Both the position numbers and the translations under genes were made by a program. Below are positions 33,878 to 44,790 of a DNA stretch of 59,009 bases, piece by piece. Below the pieces are notes generated by a model. It was not told the DNA's origin and ran no database searches. It was given only the letters and a program-made list of their open reading frames with translations. The stretch lies in the NCBI GenBank assembly GCA_030740795.1, contig JASLWO010000038.1, positions 1 through 59,009 on the forward strand. The letters are read 5' to 3'. Position 1 is the first letter of the stretch; each line of letters opens with the position of its first letter. This DNA comes from Acidimicrobiales bacterium (GTDB lineage: Bacteria; Actinomycetota; Acidimicrobiia; Acidimicrobiales; UBA8592).

Positions 33878-34555
33878 CTATTCATAGACGCCTCGAGCCT
33901 GATCTCTAACAATTTCTCCACTTACTAACTCAATGACTCGTCTTCGCATCGTGTCTACAATTCCACGATCGTGCGTTGCCATAACGACCGTTGTTCCAAT
34001 TTCATTAATTCGTTCAAGAAGTCGCATAATTTCAACAGAAGTCTGTGGGTCAAGGTTCCCGGTTGGCTCATCCGCTAAAAGAATCAAGGGGCGGTTAACA
34101 AATGCCCTAGCTATAGAAACTCGTTGCTGCTCGCCGCCAGATAGCTCATGAGGGAACCGGTTTGTTTTTTCTTGCAACCCAACTAATTCAAGAATTGCCG
34201 GTACTTGATCAACTATGACATGTTTCGGACGACCGATTACCTCTAAAGCGAAGGCCACGTTCTGGGAGACTGTTTTATTTGGAAGAAGTTTAAAATCTTG
34301 AAAAATGCTTCCTATCTGTCGTCTCATGTGCGGAACCCGCCACCTGCTAAGGGATCCGATTTCTTTCCCAGCAATGTAGATTTGACCTGAATCTGGCTCT
34401 TCTTCCTTATTCAGAAGACGAAGAAAAGTAGATTTACCAGACCCTGATTGACCAACCAAAAAAACAAATTCACCTTTTTGGATATCACACGATGCATCCT
34501 GTAGCGCGAGGACTTCACCTTTATAGACTTTTGTTACTGCTTCAAGTTTGATCAT
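33878..34555 (-). CDS. ftsE: Cell division ATP-binding protein FtsE
   Basis: A 225-residue ABC ATPase. Walker A is GQSGSGKST, the signature [14 protein letters not shown], and Walker [34 protein letters not shown] is typical of FtsE. It couples ATP hydrolysis to FtsX. Third gene in secA-prfB-ftsE-ftsX. Confidence 0.95.
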   Translation of the reverse strand: MIKLEAVTKVYKGEVLALQDASCDIQKGEFVFLVGQSGSGKSTFLRLLNKEEEPDSGQIYIAGKEIGSLSRWRVPHMRRQIGSIFQDFKLLPNKTVSQNVAFALEVIGRPKHVIVDQVPAILELVGLQEKTNRFPHELSGGEQQRVSIARAFVNRPLILLADEPTGNLDPQTSVEIMRLLERINEIGTTVVMATHDRGIVDTMRRRVIELVSGEIVRDQARGVYE

Positions 34556-34627
34556 TAGACTCTCGGGAACTTATCTTATTTCATGACGTTAGCATTATTG
34601 CCCTATTTATTTAGGCAGGGTTCATCA

Positions 34628-35740
34628 TCATGTGTTAGTCGACTCTGATCTTGACCACCGTAAATACGCTTCGATAAAGGGGTCGATTTCCCCATTGAGA
34701 ACTGATTCAACTGCTCCTATCTCATGGTTTGATCTGACATCCTTGACCATTTGATATGGCTGCATGACGTACGATCGAATTTGACTTCCAAACCCGACAT
34801 TCTTGTTTTCGCCACTGATACTCGCTATTTCTTCTTCGCGTTGTTTACGTTCTAGGTCTAGAAGTCGAGCTGAAAGCATCTGCATACAACGATCTTTATT
34901 CTGATGCTGACTACGTTCGTTTTGGCAAGAAACTACAACACCGCTCGGAATGTGCGTAATCCTTACGGCTGAATCAGTGACGTTTACGTGTTGTCCACCA
35001 GCTCCAGAAGAACGGAAGGTATCAATCCGTAGTTCTGTTTCATCTATATCTATTTCATCAGAGACCTCTTCAAAAAAAGGCACTACATGCATAGAGGCAA
35101 AGGATGTATGGCGGTTAGCTTGCTTGTTAAATGGTGAAATCCTCACCAATCTGTGGACACCATGTTCAGATTGAAGCATCCCATATGCGCGTCTTCCGCT
35201 TACTATGAATTCCGCTGAGGAAATCCCGGCTTCAGTGCCTTCAGATACTGATGTTAACTCAAATGAGAAACCTCTCTGGTCTGCCCAACGTTGGTACATT
35301 CTCAAAAGCATTTCAGCCCAATCTTGCGCCTCTGTTCCTCCCTCGCCTGATTGTATGTAGCATACGGCATCACTTTCATCATGTTCCCCAGTAAAAAGAG
35401 ATCTAAGTTCCAAATCATCAAATGCCTTATCTGCTTCAGTTAATAAAATCCCCGCTTCTTCAATTGTTGCCTGATCACCTTCCTCTTGAGATAACTCCAA
35501 GAGTGTTTCAGCATCATCAATATTTGCGGCGAGCCCATGAAACAATTGGATATCCTCGGTGATCTCAGCTAATTCTCTACTTAGCTTTTTCGCTAGTTCT
35601 ATATCGTCCCAGAAATTTGGTTGGGCAACAAGATCTTCTAGTTCCGTTCTACGATCTACGATCTCCTCTATCCGTAGATACAGTGATGCTTCATCTAATC
35701 GTTTACGTAGTTTTAATGGGTCAAGAGTAAGTTCTGACAT
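34628..35740 (-). CDS. prfB: Peptide chain release factor 2
   Basis: A 370-residue class I release factor. The GGQ catalytic loop is in SSGAGGQHVNVTDSAVR and the SPF stop-codon recognition tripeptide in RISPFNKQANRH, which identifies RF2 (UGA/UAA). The frame is continuous, with no programmed +1 frameshift near codon 25. It lies between secA and ftsE on one strand. Confidence 0.95.
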   Translation of the reverse strand: MSELTLDPLKLRKRLDEASLYLRIEEIVDRRTELEDLVAQPNFWDDIELAKKLSRELAEITEDIQLFHGLAANIDDAETLLELSQEEGDQATIEEAGILLTEADKAFDDLELRSLFTGEHDESDAVCYIQSGEGGTEAQDWAEMLLRMYQRWADQRGFSFELTSVSEGTEAGISSAEFIVSGRRAYGMLQSEHGVHRLVRISPFNKQANRHTSFASMHVVPFFEEVSDEIDIDETELRIDTFRSSGAGGQHVNVTDSAVRITHIPSGVVVSCQNERSQHQNKDRCMQMLSARLLDLERKQREEEIASISGENKNVGFGSQIRSYVMQPYQMVKDVRSNHEIGAVESVLNGEIDPFIEAYLRWSRSESTNT

Positions 35741-35791
35741 TGGAAAAATTCTAGCCCAGAGTTGTGCTTCATAGATGGGTACTGAGAAAGG

Positions 35792-38533
35792 TCACCGGCC
35801 GTGGCACTGCTTAAATTTCTTTCCTGAGTCGCAAGGGCAAGGTTCATTTCTTCCTGTTTTTTCAAATTCGCTCTTGATAATTGTTTGTTGTTTAACAGTT
35901 GAGCTTTCTTCTACCGGCTTTGGGGCGTCTTCAATTAGAGCAGTTGGGGATTTTCTTTGAGTGACTGCCGCTATAGCCCCTGATGCTATTTCATCAGTTC
36001 CAGAGTATTTTATGTCACTCGCTGCTTGTGTGGTCGAAGCCTTTTCACTTTCGGTTACATCTTCACCTATCTGAATGTGAGTGATGTACTTGACGAAATC
36101 TTCACTTACTGACTCCATCATTGTCTCAAACATCTCGAATCCTTCTCGCTGCCATTCTGTAAGAGGATCTTTCTGCCCCATTGCTCTTAAATGAATGCCT
36201 TCTTTTAAGTAATCCATGGAGTAAAGGTGGTCACGCCAGCGTTGGTCAAGTATCCGAAGCATTATCTGGCCTTCAACTTGTCGCATTACATCAGGGGTAA
36301 TTTCTTCTTCACGGTTTTCATAAAACTCTAGGGCTTGTTCCATTGAGTATTCATACAGTTCATTGATGTCACCCATGTTTGAGAAGTTTGAAACTTCAAG
36401 TTCGTGTGGCCAAAGTGTTAAAAATGCAGTTGCAAGACCTTCAATGTCCCATTCTTCTGGGTGTTCGGTCGGACAGTGCGTGTTTAGAGCTTCATCTATT
36501 GCAGTTGCGAAACAATCAATAGTTTCATCTCTTAAATTCTCACCATTGAGTATTTCATTTCGTCTGGCATAGATTACTTTTCGCTGCTCGTTCATGACTT
36601 CATCGTATTTGAGAACGTTTTTGCGAATTTCAGCATTTCTCTGCTCAACAGTGTTCTGCGCCCGCTCAATTGCCTTTGTCACCATTTTGTCACCAATAGG
36701 CGCATCATCAGGTAGAGCTTTTTTCATAACCCATTCCATTGCCCCAGTTGCAAAGAGTCTCATCAACTCATCTTCAAGAGAGAGATAAAACCGAGATTCA
36801 CCTGGGTCGCCCTGTCGTCCGGACCGTCCCCGTAATTGATTATCTATCCTCCGACTGTCATGTCTTTCTGTCCCAAGGACATAAAGACCTCCGAGTTCTT
36901 TAACTTTTGCGCCCTCGTCTGTGCAAACAGTTTCATATCCTGACAGGAGTTCGTTATACCTTTGCCCAGCTGAGTCGTCATTCAGACTCAAACCCTCTGA
37001 CGACAGATCCCTTTCCGCTAGTCCTTCGGGATTACCTCCGAGGATTATATCTACACCTCGTCCTGCCATATTTGTTGCCACTGTCACAGAACCGATACGA
37101 CCTGCTTGTGCGACTACATCTGCTTCGCTTGAGTGAAGTTTCGCATTGAGAACAGAATGATTAACCCCTCTTTTGTTAAGCAGGTCAGAAACCAACTCAG
37201 ATTTTTCTACGGAAATAGTTCCCACAAGAATTGGTTGCCCTTTCTCGTTTCTGTCAACTATGTCTTCAACTAGAGCATCGTATTTGCCTTTTTCTGAACG
37301 GTAGATGAAATCAACTTGGTCGTCTCTAACAATCGGAAGGTTTGTGGGGATTGGAACTACGTGTAGTCCGTACGTGTTATAGAACTCTGCGGCTTCCGTT
37401 TCTGCTGTTCCCGTCATCCCTGCCAGCTTTTCATAGAGGCGGAAATAGTTCTGAAGAGTAATCGTTGCCAAGGTTTGGTTTTCTTCTTTGATTTTCACTC
37501 CCTCCTTCGCTTCAACTGCTTGATGTAACCCGTCGCTCCAACGGCGACCATCGAGAACTCGCCCAGTGAATTCATCTACGATTTTTACTTCGCCATTCGC
37601 AATGATGTATTCCTTGTCTTTATGGAAGAGTTCCTTTGCCTTCAAAGCAACTTGTAATTGATGTACCAGATTTGCTGATACGCCTTCGTAGAGGTTTTCT
37701 ATACCTAAAGCTTTTTCAACGGCGTGAACCCCATTTTCTGTTGGGGCGACTGTACGTTTCTCCTCATCAACTTCATAATGGTGGTCTCGTTGAAGCCCAT
37801 TGATAATAGAAGCAAATTGATAATATGTTTTCGCTGCATCTGCTAGCTTCCCACTAATGATCAAAGGGGTTCGGGCTTCATCAATAAGAATGCTATCAAT
37901 CTCGTCAACTATGCAGAAGTGGTGTCCTCTTTGTACTTTTTTCTCCGATGACATGGTCATATTGTCTCGAAGGTAGTCAAACCCAAGTTCATTATTCGTC
38001 CCGTATGTGACATCGGCCTCGTACTGGATTCGTTTGTGGGCTGTGTCGCGGTTACCTGGAACAACAAGACCGACTTCTAAACCTAACCAGCGGTATATTT
38101 GACCCATCCATTCGGCGTCACGAGTTGCCAGGTAATCATTGACAGTAACTACGTGGACTCCTTTCCCGGCAAGAGTATTAAGGTATATCGGTAGCGTTGA
38201 CGTTAGAGTTTTTCCTTCCCCTGTTCGCATTTCTGCTACCCACCCGAAATGGAGAGCCGCTCCACCTATGAGTTGAACATCGTAATGTCGTTGTCCTATA
38301 ACTCTCCAAGCTGCTTCACGTACAACTGCGAATGCTTCTATTAAGAGTTCGTTTATGCTTTCTCCCTGTTCAATTCGCTGTCTGAATTCTCCTGTCTTTG
38401 CTTGCAGTTCTTCATCGCTTAAACTGCGCATTTCGGGTTCCAACTCATTGATATCTGGAACTAAGTCTTCAAGAACTTTGAGTTTTTTTCCTTCGCCAGA
38501 GCGAAGAATTTTTTTCATCGGGTTTTTACTCAT
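35792..38533 (-). CDS. secA: Preprotein translocase ATPase SecA
   Basis: A 913-residue motor of Sec export. Walker A is MRTGEGKTLTS, the DEAD-type box is in CIVDEIDSILIDEART, motif VI region NQLRGRSGRQGDPG, and the C-terminal zinc site is CPCDSGKKFKQCHGR. A linker rich in Ser/Thr precedes the zinc domain. It is the single, SecA1-type housekeeping form by length. It starts the secA-prfB-ftsE-ftsX operon. Confidence 0.97.
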   Translation of the reverse strand: MSKNPMKKILRSGEGKKLKVLEDLVPDINELEPEMRSLSDEELQAKTGEFRQRIEQGESINELLIEAFAVVREAAWRVIGQRHYDVQLIGGAALHFGWVAEMRTGEGKTLTSTLPIYLNTLAGKGVHVVTVNDYLATRDAEWMGQIYRWLGLEVGLVVPGNRDTAHKRIQYEADVTYGTNNELGFDYLRDNMTMSSEKKVQRGHHFCIVDEIDSILIDEARTPLIISGKLADAAKTYYQFASIINGLQRDHHYEVDEEKRTVAPTENGVHAVEKALGIENLYEGVSANLVHQLQVALKAKELFHKDKEYIIANGEVKIVDEFTGRVLDGRRWSDGLHQAVEAKEGVKIKEENQTLATITLQNYFRLYEKLAGMTGTAETEAAEFYNTYGLHVVPIPTNLPIVRDDQVDFIYRSEKGKYDALVEDIVDRNEKGQPILVGTISVEKSELVSDLLNKRGVNHSVLNAKLHSSEADVVAQAGRIGSVTVATNMAGRGVDIILGGNPEGLAERDLSSEGLSLNDDSAGQRYNELLSGYETVCTDEGAKVKELGGLYVLGTERHDSRRIDNQLRGRSGRQGDPGESRFYLSLEDELMRLFATGAMEWVMKKALPDDAPIGDKMVTKAIERAQNTVEQRNAEIRKNVLKYDEVMNEQRKVIYARRNEILNGENLRDETIDCFATAIDEALNTHCPTEHPEEWDIEGLATAFLTLWPHELEVSNFSNMGDINELYEYSMEQALEFYENREEEITPDVMRQVEGQIMLRILDQRWRDHLYSMDYLKEGIHLRAMGQKDPLTEWQREGFEMFETMMESVSEDFVKYITHIQIGEDVTESEKASTTQAASDIKYSGTDEIASGAIAAVTQRKSPTALIEDAPKPVEESSTVKQQTIIKSEFEKTGRNEPCPCDSGKKFKQCHGR

Positions 38534-38606
38534 AGGTTTTCTATTTCTATCACTGGTAGATGCTTTTAAGCATTTGACATTACTGAACTCATCATTTCAT
38601 TTTATT

Positions 38607-40046
38607 TTAGTAACGATAGTGGGTGGGTTTATAAGGTCCTTCAATTGGTACATCGATGTACTCAGCTTGTTCTTCGCTGAGTTCTGTGAGCCTTACTCCT
38701 AATGCGTCTAAGTGCAGTCTGGCTACTTTCTCATCTAGGATCTTTGGGATTGTTATCACTTCAGACTTATAGCTTTCTGCATTCTGGTGTAGATCTATTT
38801 GTGCCATAACTTGATTCGTAAAACTAAAACTCATTACAAAACTGGGATGCCCAGTAGCGTTTCCAAGGTTGAGCAGGCGTCCTTCTGAAAGGACAATTAC
38901 TGAATGACCATCGGGGAACACGTATTCATCTACTTGTGGTTTAATTTGGGTTCTTTGGACATCTGACATTTTTTGCAAGCCTGCCATATCAATTTCATTA
39001 TCAAAATGCCCAATATTCCCGACGATGGCTTGGTGTTTCATGCGGGCCATATGTTGAGCAGTGATAATTCCTTTATTTCCAGTAGCAGAGACGAATATGT
39101 CAGCTGTATCCATGACGTCCTCTAGTCTGACGACCTGGTACCCCTCCATGGATGCTTGCAGCGCGCATATAGGATCAACTTCAGTTACTACTACTCGAGC
39201 GCCTTGTCCCGCAAGTGAAGCAGCGCAACCTTTCCCAACATCGCCGTAGCCCAACACGCAAGCCACTTTCCCGCCGATCATAGTGTCGGTAGCGCGATTA
39301 ATGCCGTCAATAAGTGAGTGCCTACATCCATAGAGATTGTCAAACTTGGATTTGGTGACGGAGTCGTTTACGTTGATCGCAGGGAATAGCAGTTTCCCAT
39401 CCGATTGCATTTGGTAGAGACGATGGACACCTGTTGTTGTCTCTTCTGAAACCCCTTTAATACTTGATGCGATGGACTCCCAGTCAATGCTCTCTTCAAC
39501 ATTAATCTGTTGCATCCTATCTAGGAATACTTTCCATTCTTCCGAGTCATCTTCAGAATGGTTAGGAACCTGTCCTTGTAGTTGAAATTCAAGCCCCTTA
39601 TGCACCATTAATGTGGCATCTCCTCCATCATCTAAAATAAGGTTTGGACTCCCTCCATCATTCCATGTAAATAGTTGCTGAGTGGCCCACCAATATTCTT
39701 CAAGAGTTTCTCCTTTCCAAGCGAATACTGGTATTCCTTCGGGGTTATCAATTGTTCCTTCGGGTCCAACTGCGACTGCAGCGGCAGCATGGTCTTGCGT
39801 TGAGAAGATATTGCAGGAAACCCATCTGACCTCTGCACCGAGCGCTACCAATGTCTCTATTAACACCGCCGTTTGGATTGTCATATGCAATGATCCGGCA
39901 ATGCGTGCACCGTTAAGTGGCTTTGTGTCTTCAAATTCAGCGCGGAGAGCCATTAAACCTGGCATTTCATTCTCAGCTAAACGAATTTCTTTTCTTCCGA
40001 AATCAGCTAATGAGATATCGGCAACTTTAAAATTTGTATCTGGCAT
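38607..40046 (-). CDS. ahcY: Adenosylhomocysteinase
   Basis: A 479-residue SAH hydrolase. NAD binding is shown by [20 protein letters not shown], the active-site block by [20 protein letters not shown], and the C-terminal DGPYKP-like end is [12 protein letters not shown]. It splits S-adenosylhomocysteine to adenosine and homocysteine, clearing the methylation product. The 132-nt upstream gap holds a stable hairpin and a possible pseudoknot with the Shine-Dalgarno. Confidence 0.97.
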   Translation of the reverse strand: MPDTNFKVADISLADFGRKEIRLAENEMPGLMALRAEFEDTKPLNGARIAGSLHMTIQTAVLIETLVALGAEVRWVSCNIFSTQDHAAAAVAVGPEGTIDNPEGIPVFAWKGETLEEYWWATQQLFTWNDGGSPNLILDDGGDATLMVHKGLEFQLQGQVPNHSEDDSEEWKVFLDRMQQINVEESIDWESIASSIKGVSEETTTGVHRLYQMQSDGKLLFPAINVNDSVTKSKFDNLYGCRHSLIDGINRATDTMIGGKVACVLGYGDVGKGCAASLAGQGARVVVTEVDPICALQASMEGYQVVRLEDVMDTADIFVSATGNKGIITAQHMARMKHQAIVGNIGHFDNEIDMAGLQKMSDVQRTQIKPQVDEYVFPDGHSVIVLSEGRLLNLGNATGHPSFVMSFSFTNQVMAQIDLHQNAESYKSEVITIPKILDEKVARLHLDALGVRLTELSEEQAEYIDVPIEGPYKPTHYRY

Positions 40047-40110
40047 GAGGCCCCTTTCACTTCACAAAGTTTGCGGCTGGGGTCTTCTGACACCGCTCAA
40101 CAGCCGCACA
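40047..40110 (-). promoter_or_regulatory. Structured 5' leader of ahcY, possible riboswitch
   Basis: On the mRNA strand TGCGGCTG (40108-40101) and CAGCCGCA (40079-40072) form an 8-bp GC-rich stem with a 21-nt loop. The loop ends in GACCC and the 3' arm begins with another C; this C run is complementary to the GGGG of the Shine-Dalgarno (40054-40051), 4 nt before ATG. A GTC-AGAA-GAC mini-hairpin inside the loop is an alternative fold. It has no U tract, so it is not a terminator. It does not match the SAH riboswitch consensus as I remember it. Confidence 0.4.
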
Positions 40111-40178
40111 CATTCTACTAGATTATCTGACACTTGTGGCAAGGGAATAGTCAGTTCAGCTAAACAAATTTTTCTGGC

Positions 40179-40379
40179 TTAACCGTTGATTAAGTCAGTG
40201 TGGCGTTCCTCGGAGAGCTCTTCTCCTTCATCAACTAGTAGGACAGGAATACCTTCACGTATGGGGTATGCGCGTCTTAAACGTGGGTTATAGAGGATGT
40301 TTTCCTCTTCAAAATACAACAACTCTCCCTTATCTTCTGGGCAAGCGAGTATTTCTAGAAGTTGCTGGTCTAAAGCCAT
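40179..40379 (-). CDS. Trm112-like small protein
   Basis: A 66-residue Trm112/UPF0434 protein: LLEILACPEDKGELLYFEEE, then NPRLRRAYPIREGIPVLLVDE. Trm112 proteins act as small activating partners of methyltransferases in other organisms. Only one Cys of the zinc ribbon is kept (ACPEDK), which is usual for bacterial members. It lies between the phosphomannomutase and ahcY, whose role as a SAM-cycle enzyme fits a methylation link by context. Confidence 0.87.
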   Translation of the reverse strand: MALDQQLLEILACPEDKGELLYFEEENILYNPRLRRAYPIREGIPVLLVDEGEELSEERHTDLING

Positions 40380-40402
40380 GTTGAGATACTACCTCTATAA
40401 CT

Positions 40403-41824
40403 TCAGTTGCCGGCACTTGATTGAAAATCAGCGATTAGTTCTTTGATAAGGTCCAATTGTTTACTAAGCATAGGTTCATCACGTGTTTCTAAATTTAAGC
40501 GTATTAAGGGTTCAGTGTTTGATGATCTCAAGTTAAACCACCAGTGTTCTGATGCAACGGTTAAACCATCTAGTTCATCCTGTTGTTGATCTGAGAATTT
40601 GTTGGCGATGAAATCTAGCAAGCCGGTAGGGTTTTCAATTGTGAAATTGATTTCTCCGGTTGAACTATAGATCTCAAATTTCTTTCTGAGTTGTGAGAGG
40701 GGTATTTCGTGCAAACTCATCTGTTCAAGGACGACTAGCGCTGCGATTATGCCTGAATCAGCGCAAAAATTATCTCGGAAGTAATAGTGACCAGAGTGCT
40801 CACCAGCAAAGGCCGCTCCAGTTTCTGCCATTAGTTTTTTTATGTGAGAATGCCCTACTCTGCTTCGTATAGGCTTCCCGCCTTTAGCGAGAACTGTCTC
40901 TTCCACTGACTTTGAACAAATAAGATTATGTATTATTGATGCTGAAGGTTCCTTGTCTAATATCCCGTTCGCGACAATAGCGGTAGTGGTAGATCCAGAT
41001 AGTGTTACTCCTAGTTCGTCAATGAGGAAGACCCGATCAGCATCTCCGTCGAAAGCGAGCCCTACATCTGCTGAGGCCTCTAATACTTTCTCTTTGAGGT
41101 CGAATAGATTCTCTGGATTTAGTGGATCCGCTGGATGGTTGGGGAAAGTCCCATCTAGTTCCCCGTAGAGGATGTCAACGGACAGGGGTATTTGTTTAAA
41201 AACTGCGGGCACAACCAGTCCTCCCATCCCATTTGCCGTATCTGCGATTACCTTTAACGTCTTTAAGTTGCGGGCATCTATAAAACCAAGAGCGTGGTTA
41301 ACAAAGTCTTCAAGTACATTAATTGTCTGCACTTCCTCCCGAATGATCCCATGATTGACATCTCTGAAAGGGTCGGGATTCTCTATTTCCCTCTCCCTTT
41401 TCTTTGCAAGCGACCGGATACGTTCAAGTCCGGAACCTTCTCCTATTGGAACTGCATTTGATTTACAGAGTTTCATGCCGTTGTATTCTGCCGGATTATG
41501 TGAAGCCGTAAAGATCACTCCAGGAGCGCTGATTTGCCCTGATGCGAAGTACAGCATGTCTGTTGAACAGAGTCCAAGGGAGATGACCTCTGGGCCAGCA
41601 TCTATTCTCCCCCCACAGCCGTCAATGAATGCTTCAACCAATTCTGCACATGAGGGCCGCATATCAAAAGCGACAAGAATTTTCCCTCCCAAAGGCAACT
41701 CGCCTTCTTCCTCCAGAAAGGTTGAAAAAGCTTGTCCGATTAGGAAACAGGTATCTCGGTCGATTTGTTCTGGGTATAGGCCCCGGATGTCATACGATTT
41801 AAAAATTGCGTCTATGTCACCCAT
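40403..41824 (-). CDS. manB: Phosphomannomutase/phosphoglucomutase
   Basis: A 473-residue alpha-D-phosphohexomutase. The active-site phosphoserine loop is FTASHNPAEYNGMK, the metal loop is AFDGDADRVFLID, the sugar loop is GEHSGHYYF, and the phosphate-contact loop is LRSSNTEPLIRL. It makes mannose-1-P or glucose-1-P; the GDP-mannose enzymes gmd and rmd downstream in the window suggest mannose-1-P. It is 23 nt upstream of the Trm112-like gene. Confidence 0.92.
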   Translation of the reverse strand: MGDIDAIFKSYDIRGLYPEQIDRDTCFLIGQAFSTFLEEEGELPLGGKILVAFDMRPSCAELVEAFIDGCGGRIDAGPEVISLGLCSTDMLYFASGQISAPGVIFTASHNPAEYNGMKLCKSNAVPIGEGSGLERIRSLAKKREREIENPDPFRDVNHGIIREEVQTINVLEDFVNHALGFIDARNLKTLKVIADTANGMGGLVVPAVFKQIPLSVDILYGELDGTFPNHPADPLNPENLFDLKEKVLEASADVGLAFDGDADRVFLIDELGVTLSGSTTTAIVANGILDKEPSASIIHNLICSKSVEETVLAKGGKPIRSRVGHSHIKKLMAETGAAFAGEHSGHYYFRDNFCADSGIIAALVVLEQMSLHEIPLSQLRKKFEIYSSTGEINFTIENPTGLLDFIANKFSDQQQDELDGLTVASEHWWFNLRSSNTEPLIRLNLETRDEPMLSKQLDLIKELIADFQSSAGN

Positions 41825-41899
41825 GGTTTAACGCTAGTCACTCAACGAGTATTCCCACACGTTATTCATCTAATGTTTTGGTCTAATGGAAATATGGGA

Positions 41900-42757
41900 T
41901 CAGTCAATAACTAGAAGTGAGAAAAGTGTCGTTGCATTAAATCCGACATGTGCCCAGATAGCAGGAGCCAACCTTCCCTTACGTTCATAAAGCGATGCAA
42001 ATAACATTCCGACGACAAAAAGAGCTGGGAAAAGTAACAACTGGAAGTGAATAGCTGAAAAAATAATAGATGAAATAACGATTGAGAAACGGACAATAGC
42101 CTTTTCTGATGTTAGTAAATTGTTGCGCTTACGAAGCGATCCATAGAGGAGGCCACGGAAAAATAGTTCTTCAACTAATGGAGCGAGAATTCCGACAGTA
42201 ATAATCAATGCAACCACTCCAAATGGAGAAGTCGCCCTATCACTCAGGTTCCGAGCTGGTTCACTGATCCGGTCAACATCAACATCAAAGAGCCAAACAA
42301 ATGGGTAGGTCACTAACGGAACAAGAATTAATTGGGCTGCTACCCCACTTAAAAGTCCGAGCCTCATATCGTTTTTTCCCATTTGCAAAAGAAAATCGCG
42401 CTTTAAGTCCCCTCCAAACTTTGATGCTGCAAAAACTACAGTCAGGCCAAGTACGAATTGTTGAGGAAAACCAACTAATGAAACGGCCCACATTGGTAAA
42501 TCATCCCAATTCTGGTAGTTCGTAACACCATAAACAATGGTGAGCCCCAAAAGTGAAGCGACCAAACTAAGGGCGTAACCGATAATGACTTGAGCGAACC
42601 CCCATTTCCGCCAATCATTCTCAATCTTTCCCGCCGATGGGAAAGACCAAAGCCGATCTCTTTGAACATTCCCGTCTTTATGAGCATCTGTCACATGAAG
42701 ATAATAACCGATCGTTCTACCTGAACAACCTTCCGAATAGTAAGAAAGTCTTAACAT
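41900..42757 (-). CDS. CPBP-family intramembrane metalloprotease
   Basis: A multi-helix membrane protein of about 285 residues with the CAAX protease/Abi motifs: EELFFRGLLYG (EExxxR), FSAIHFQ (FxxxH) and HVGFNA (HxxxN). Bacterial members are membrane proteases with few known substrates. The open frame extends to 42841 and would overlap divergent ftsH; I prefer ATG 42757, which leaves 48 bases for both promoters. Confidence 0.82.
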   Translation of the reverse strand: MLRLSYYSEGCSGRTIGYYLHVTDAHKDGNVQRDRLWSFPSAGKIENDWRKWGFAQVIIGYALSLVASLLGLTIVYGVTNYQNWDDLPMWAVSLVGFPQQFVLGLTVVFAASKFGGDLKRDFLLQMGKNDMRLGLLSGVAAQLILVPLVTYPFVWLFDVDVDRISEPARNLSDRATSPFGVVALIITVGILAPLVEELFFRGLLYGSLRKRNNLLTSEKAIVRFSIVISSIIFSAIHFQLLLFPALFVVGMLFASLYERKGRLAPAIWAHVGFNATTLFSLLVID

Positions 42758-42805
42758 ATCATTTGCGACTGATTCAACGAGCGCAGATTCCACTACGATA
42801 GGGGT

Positions 42806-44770
42806 ATGAAAGAAAGTCTTCCCCCTGCTCCTAAGAAGCATGATAAAGAAGCGAGCAACGAAAACGAACCTACAAGCAACCCCTGGCGGCGGCGGATCTC
42901 GTACCTGTTTGCCTTAGGGATCCTACTTCTTTTTTTCTTACCTAATATTCTAAATAATGGTGGTCCTCAAGATATACCTTTTCAGGAATTCCGCACAATG
43001 GTAATCACAAATCAAGTTTCGGAAGCGGAGTTCAATAACAACACAGGAAAAATCACCTTTAAATCAGTTGATGGTGAGAAATACAAGACATCGGGCCCCC
43101 TCGAACTCTCAAGTGAGGACGAAAGGTTGTTCCTTGAAAACATCAACGATTTCAAATTTCATACACCAGGATCAAATATCTGGACCGGTTTCATAATCCC
43201 AGTTTTGGGCCCGTTGGCACTTATTCTTCTTTTCTTTTACTGGCTCAACCGGCGAGCGCAGGGTCAAATGGGCAACATTATGTCCATCGGCCGCTCTAAG
43301 GCTAAAGCGTACACAACTGAAAGACCCTCAACGACATTTGAAGATGTCGCCGGATACGAAGGCGTTAAGCTGGAAATACAAGAAGTCGTTGATTTCCTTC
43401 AAGATTCTGAAAAATTCGCTGCAATAGGTGCTCGAATACCTAAAGGAGTCCTGCTCGTAGGACCTCCAGGAACGGGGAAAACACTTATCGCCCGCGCCGT
43501 CGCAGGTGAGGCAGGTGTTCCTTTCCTTTCCGTTACTGGTAGCGATTTTATGGAAATGTTTGTCGGAGTTGGTGCTAGTAGAGTTCGAGATCTTTTCCAG
43601 ACTGCTCGGAAAATGGGGAGCGCAATAATCTTCATAGACGAAATTGACTCCATAGGGCGAAAACGCGGAGCTGGTTTGGGAGGCGGTCACGATGAACGTG
43701 AGCAGACCCTTAACCAGATGCTCGCTGAAATGGATGGATTTGAAGCCACAGAAGGCATCGTAATGATGGCAGCGACAAACAGACCCGATATTCTTGACCC
43801 AGCACTGCTGCGACCTGGCAGATTTGACAGGCAAGTTATCGTTTCACTTCCAGAACTGGAAGACAGGGAACAAATTCTTGCAGTTCACGCTAAAGAAAAG
43901 AAAATGTCTGACGATGTTGAGTTAAACCTTCTCGCAAGAGGCACTCCGGGGATGAGCGGAGCTGATCTAGCTAACCTAATTAACGAAGCAGCTCTCATAG
44001 CCGTCCGCGATGGAGACACCTCAGTTGCCTCTGATCACCTTGAACAAGCGAGAGATAGAGTCCTCATGGGGCAAACTAGGGAAGCCACTGTTCTCAACCC
44101 TCGTGAAAGAGAACGCGTTGCGTATCACGAAAGTGGCCATGCTCTCGCCGCGGCGTTTCTACCTAATGCTGACCCTCTTCATAAAGTTTCAATTATCCCG
44201 CGGGGTATGGCTCTTGGGGTTACGATGACTCTGCCTGAAGAGGACCGCTACCTTCTACAGAAGAGCTACGTAGAGGATGAACTAGTAAAAATGCTTGGAG
44301 GTCGCGTAGCTGAGCACGTTGTTTATGGAGAGGTTTCAAGTGGCGCTGCTGACGATCTTGCAAGAGCGACTGAAATGGCGAGAAAAATGGTTAGGGAATG
44401 GGGTATGAGTGACCGAGTCGGACCTATGGCATGGAGATCTCACGAACAAGTTTTTTTGGGTGAAGACATGGGTCGTGGTCGAGACTACAGTGACGAAATG
44501 GCTAACCTAATTGATGAAGAGATAGAACTTATCCTCCGAAACGCAGAAACAAGGTGTCACGAACTGCTCCTAGGGAATCGGAAAGGACTTGACGCTTTAG
44601 CCCAATCGCTACTCATTAATGAAACATTGAATCATGACGAAGTTTTCAAATTGCTCGGGATTGATGACCCTTCAGGGGAAATTGAATCAAGCGAAACGGA
44701 TACGCCTAGCATTCAAACAAACGCAGATATACCAGCTTTCCAGACCTACACCAAACCGGAACAAACGTAA
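42806..44770 (+). CDS. ftsH: ATP-dependent zinc metalloprotease FtsH
   Basis: A 654-residue membrane AAA+ protease. TM helices lie near residues 31-49 and 128-147, the Walker A GPPGTGKT near 219, Walker [12 protein letters not shown], the second region of homology [21 protein letters not shown], and the zinc motif HESGH near 441. It degrades unassembled membrane proteins and some regulators. Length and domain order are complete. It is divergent from the CPBP protease and followed by a thioredoxin-like protein. Confidence 0.97.
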   Translation: MKESLPPAPKKHDKEASNENEPTSNPWRRRISYLFALGILLLFFLPNILNNGGPQDIPFQEFRTMVITNQVSEAEFNNNTGKITFKSVDGEKYKTSGPLELSSEDERLFLENINDFKFHTPGSNIWTGFIIPVLGPLALILLFFYWLNRRAQGQMGNIMSIGRSKAKAYTTERPSTTFEDVAGYEGVKLEIQEVVDFLQDSEKFAAIGARIPKGVLLVGPPGTGKTLIARAVAGEAGVPFLSVTGSDFMEMFVGVGASRVRDLFQTARKMGSAIIFIDEIDSIGRKRGAGLGGGHDEREQTLNQMLAEMDGFEATEGIVMMAATNRPDILDPALLRPGRFDRQVIVSLPELEDREQILAVHAKEKKMSDDVELNLLARGTPGMSGADLANLINEAALIAVRDGDTSVASDHLEQARDRVLMGQTREATVLNPRERERVAYHESGHALAAAFLPNADPLHKVSIIPRGMALGVTMTLPEEDRYLLQKSYVEDELVKMLGGRVAEHVVYGEVSSGAADDLARATEMARKMVREWGMSDRVGPMAWRSHEQVFLGEDMGRGRDYSDEMANLIDEEIELILRNAETRCHELLLGNRKGLDALAQSLLINETLNHDEVFKLLGIDDPSGEIESSETDTPSIQTNADIPAFQTYTKPEQT

Positions 44771-44790
44771 ATTTCTGAGCAAACTCTTCT

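Noticed and set aside
35640-35740. Programmed frameshift in prfB
   Set aside because: The frame is continuous from ATG; no CTTTGA slippery site near codon 25, as is common in actinobacteria.
38561-38574. ATGCTTTTAAGCAT dyad between secA and ahcY as a terminator
   Set aside because: Short AT-rich stem without a following T run on either strand; no support as a terminator.
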